Source: Aequorivita sp.
GTDB lineage: Bacteria; Bacteroidota; Bacteroidia; Flavobacteriales; Flavobacteriaceae
Assembly: GCA_002733915.1 (NCBI GenBank)
Contig: NVXN01000009.1
Span: 55,101-62,468, forward strand
Length of the DNA: 7,368 nucleotides
Direction: 5' to 3'
Part shown: in pieces, positions 6,240 through 7,368 of the stretch
Position numbering within the stretch: position 1 is the stretch's first letter
How the letters are laid out: every line of letters starts with the position of its first letter
Notes under the pieces: model-generated
The model's database searches: none
What the model was told of the DNA's origin: nothing
What the model saw: the letters and a program-made list of their open reading frames with translations, nothing else
Made by a program: the position numbers and the translations under genes

Positions 6240-6593
6240 ATGCTCTCCACATTTAGTCTTGCAGACAACATTATTGGTTTTATTATAGATGGTCCTTACA
6301 ATGAAAATTCAGTTGATAAAATTCAAAATGAAGTTTTAGAGAAATTAGAATATTTTGATACCGTTAGTTTTTATATTGAAGATACTTCCAATGCTGAAAT
6401 CTCGCTCAAGGCTGTATTGAAAAGCATTCCTTTTAAGATTAAGACCGGGAACCGTTTTGAAAAAGTGGCAGTAGTTACAGATCGGAAATGGGTACAGCTT
6501 TTTAGTTCTCTTGAGAAACTTTTTTTTAACGCCGAAATACGTCTTTTTAATTCAAAACAAAGGCTTGAAGCTATTCAGTGGATAAGCCATTAA
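6240..6593 (+). CDS. SpoIIAA-like / STAS-fold protein
   Basis: A 117-residue protein resembling the SpoIIAA-like family (PF11964), a STAS/SEC14-type alpha-beta fold of unclear role, possibly lipid or nucleotide binding. The N-terminal strand pair DNIIGFIIDGPY (9-20) is followed by a helix (VDKIQNEVLEKLEYF), a core strand VSFYIED (42-48), then the family's most recognisable part: FEKVAVVTDRKWVQLF (73-88) and NAEIRLFNSKQRLEAIQWI (97-115), where family members read roughly AVVGDxxW and RxFxxxxxxxAxxWL. There is no signal peptide or membrane segment. The ATG at 6240 is the first in frame, and no ribosome-binding site is evident. It lies 47 bp after the CPXCG gene on the same strand, in a T-rich spacer without a recognisable terminator, so co-transcription is plausible. 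Its stop is 2 bp from the stop of the convergent AsmA-like gene. Confidence 0.78.
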   Translation: MLSTFSLADNIIGFIIDGPYNENSVDKIQNEVLEKLEYFDTVSFYIEDTSNAEISLKAVLKSIPFKIKTGNRFEKVAVVTDRKWVQLFSSLEKLFFNAEIRLFNSKQRLEAIQWISH

Positions 6594-6595
6594 AA

Positions 6596-7368
6596 TTAGA
6601 TCAGGATTTTTTTAAGGGCGTTTTTTATGTTCAGCCATAAAAAATTAAAAACAGATTTTGACTTGTTGCGCGTAGCTTCTGCGGTTCCTTCTTTGTAATA
6701 TTCGTTTTTTTCTTGACTGTTTTTGGAGATAAAAATGTTTGCCACAGCAGATAGAAACTTATTTTTCTTTTCACCTTCATTTTGCAAAAGCAAAACCTTA
6801 AAATCTGAATATTTAACCTTCATATCTATTGTTGATGTATCATTATTACCATCAATTGTAAAATATGTTTGGTCGGTAGTGCCCTCCAATCTCACTTTTA
6901 AATTAGGCTCGGTAAAACTGTTAAGTCTATCTGCTACTAAGTGACCTACATCGGCACTGAATAGAAACTGATCATTTTTATTTTGTACATCAAAACTCCA
7001 ATTTACAGAGATTGGCGTATTTTCCATAAAGTCGGCTTTTATCTTCGCTTCGGTTTTAGTGGGACTACTGTAGGTGTTGCTCACATTTGAGATGGATGCT
7101 TCAAGATTTTCAAAATTTATGGATCCGCCCATGTTTTCAGCCTTCTGTCGTTCTTCATAGATTATTTTCGCATCGCTAATTTTTAAAGAATCAATTGTTA
7201 GGTCAAAAGGTAGTTCACGTAACATTTTACTGTACAACGGTTTTGTTTTTGTTTCGTCTGCTACCAATTTATCCCTGTAAATTTCAAGCGATGGAGCAGA
7301 CAAGGAAAGCAATTTGCTTTTTGCAAAGAAACGATTTTGGTTAAAGCCAAAATCAATTCCTTCAACTG
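6596..7368 (-). CDS. C-terminal part of a large AsmA-like protein (5' end beyond window)
   Basis: The frame is open from the right edge of the window to the stop at 6596-6598, giving about 256 visible residues. The TTG at 7312 is internal, since residues VEGIDFGFNQNRFFAKSK precede it without a stop. The visible protein has the look of the AsmA/DUF748-type C-terminal region: LPFDLTIDSLKISDAKIIYEE followed by SINFENLEASISNVSN, repeated beta strands of alternating polar and hydrophobic residues (KVRLEGTTDQTYFTIDGN, STIDMKVKYSDFKVLLLQ), and a short hydrophobic-basic tail, FNFLWLNIKNALKKILI. AsmA-like proteins are anchored in the inner membrane by an N-terminal helix, with a long periplasmic beta-rich part linked to lipid transport and outer-membrane integrity. 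The N-terminus needed to confirm this is outside the window, and sequence identity in this group is low, so the family assignment is an inference. It converges with the SpoIIAA-like gene with no room for a dedicated terminator. Confidence 0.7.
   Translation of the reverse strand, partial: VEGIDFGFNQNRFFAKSKLLSLSAPSLEIYRDKLVADETKTKPLYSKMLRELPFDLTIDSLKISDAKIIYEERQKAENMGGSINFENLEASISNVSNTYSSPTKTEAKIKADFMENTPISVNWSFDVQNKNDQFLFSADVGHLVADRLNSFTEPNLKVRLEGTTDQTYFTIDGNNDTSTIDMKVKYSDFKVLLLQNEGEKKNKFLSAVANIFISKNSQEKNEYYKEGTAEATRNKSKSVFNFLWLNIKNALKKILI

Noticed and set aside
4277..6593. Anti-phage system built on a patatin effector (CapV/CBASS-like)
   Set aside because: There is no cyclic nucleotide synthase, sensor or other defence partner nearby. 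The neighbours are a CPXCG and a SpoIIAA-like protein, and the patatin is a large housekeeping-type form.
6723..6944. 73-codon plus-strand open frame opposite the AsmA-like gene
   Set aside because: It is antisense to a frame that stays open for over 770 bp and matches an envelope-protein pattern. The shadow has no supported function.

Overview
The window looks like ordinary chromosome of a gliding-type member of the Bacteroidota, most likely family Flavobacteriaceae. The evidence is a gldN gene (a type IX secretion/gliding component restricted to this phylum), AT-rich DNA, no clear Shine-Dalgarno sequences before the starts, and small conserved families (DUF983, CPXCG) in the form typical of flavobacteria. 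The genus cannot be fixed from what is visible. No tRNA, rRNA, CRISPR array, insertion sequence, prophage gene or integration signature was seen.

Layout, left to right. Bases 1-666 hold the 3' part of gldN, followed by a strong intrinsic terminator (692-732). An FAD-dependent oxidoreductase (744-1787) follows on the same strand. It converges with a small membrane zinc-ribbon protein of the DUF983 family on the minus strand (1799-2185, or to 2218 with an upstream start). A short divergent intergenic region, with overlapping promoter-like -7 elements on a TTTGCAAA palindrome, separates DUF983 from an ABC-F ATPase (2283-4193). After an 83-bp spacer with an AT-rich inverted repeat comes a large patatin-like phospholipase (4277-6004), tightly followed by a 60-residue CPXCG zinc protein (6010-6192) and then a SpoIIAA/STAS-like protein (6240-6593). 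The last gene (6596-7368, minus strand) is the C-terminal part of a large AsmA-like protein that runs off the window edge.

How they may work together. GldN belongs to the type IX secretion and gliding machinery, and the AsmA-like protein probably acts at the envelope, in lipid or outer-membrane homeostasis. The patatin protein is probably a lipid acyl hydrolase, and the ABC-F protein is a ribosome-associated translation factor. Patatin, CPXCG and possibly the SpoIIAA-like gene form a plausible co-transcribed unit. I do not see a defence system, biosynthetic cluster or clearly new system here. The points most worth a second look are the patatin-CPXCG pairing, the atypical patatin oxyanion region, the terminator placed almost directly on the start of the oxidoreductase gene, and the structured leader of the ABC-F gene.
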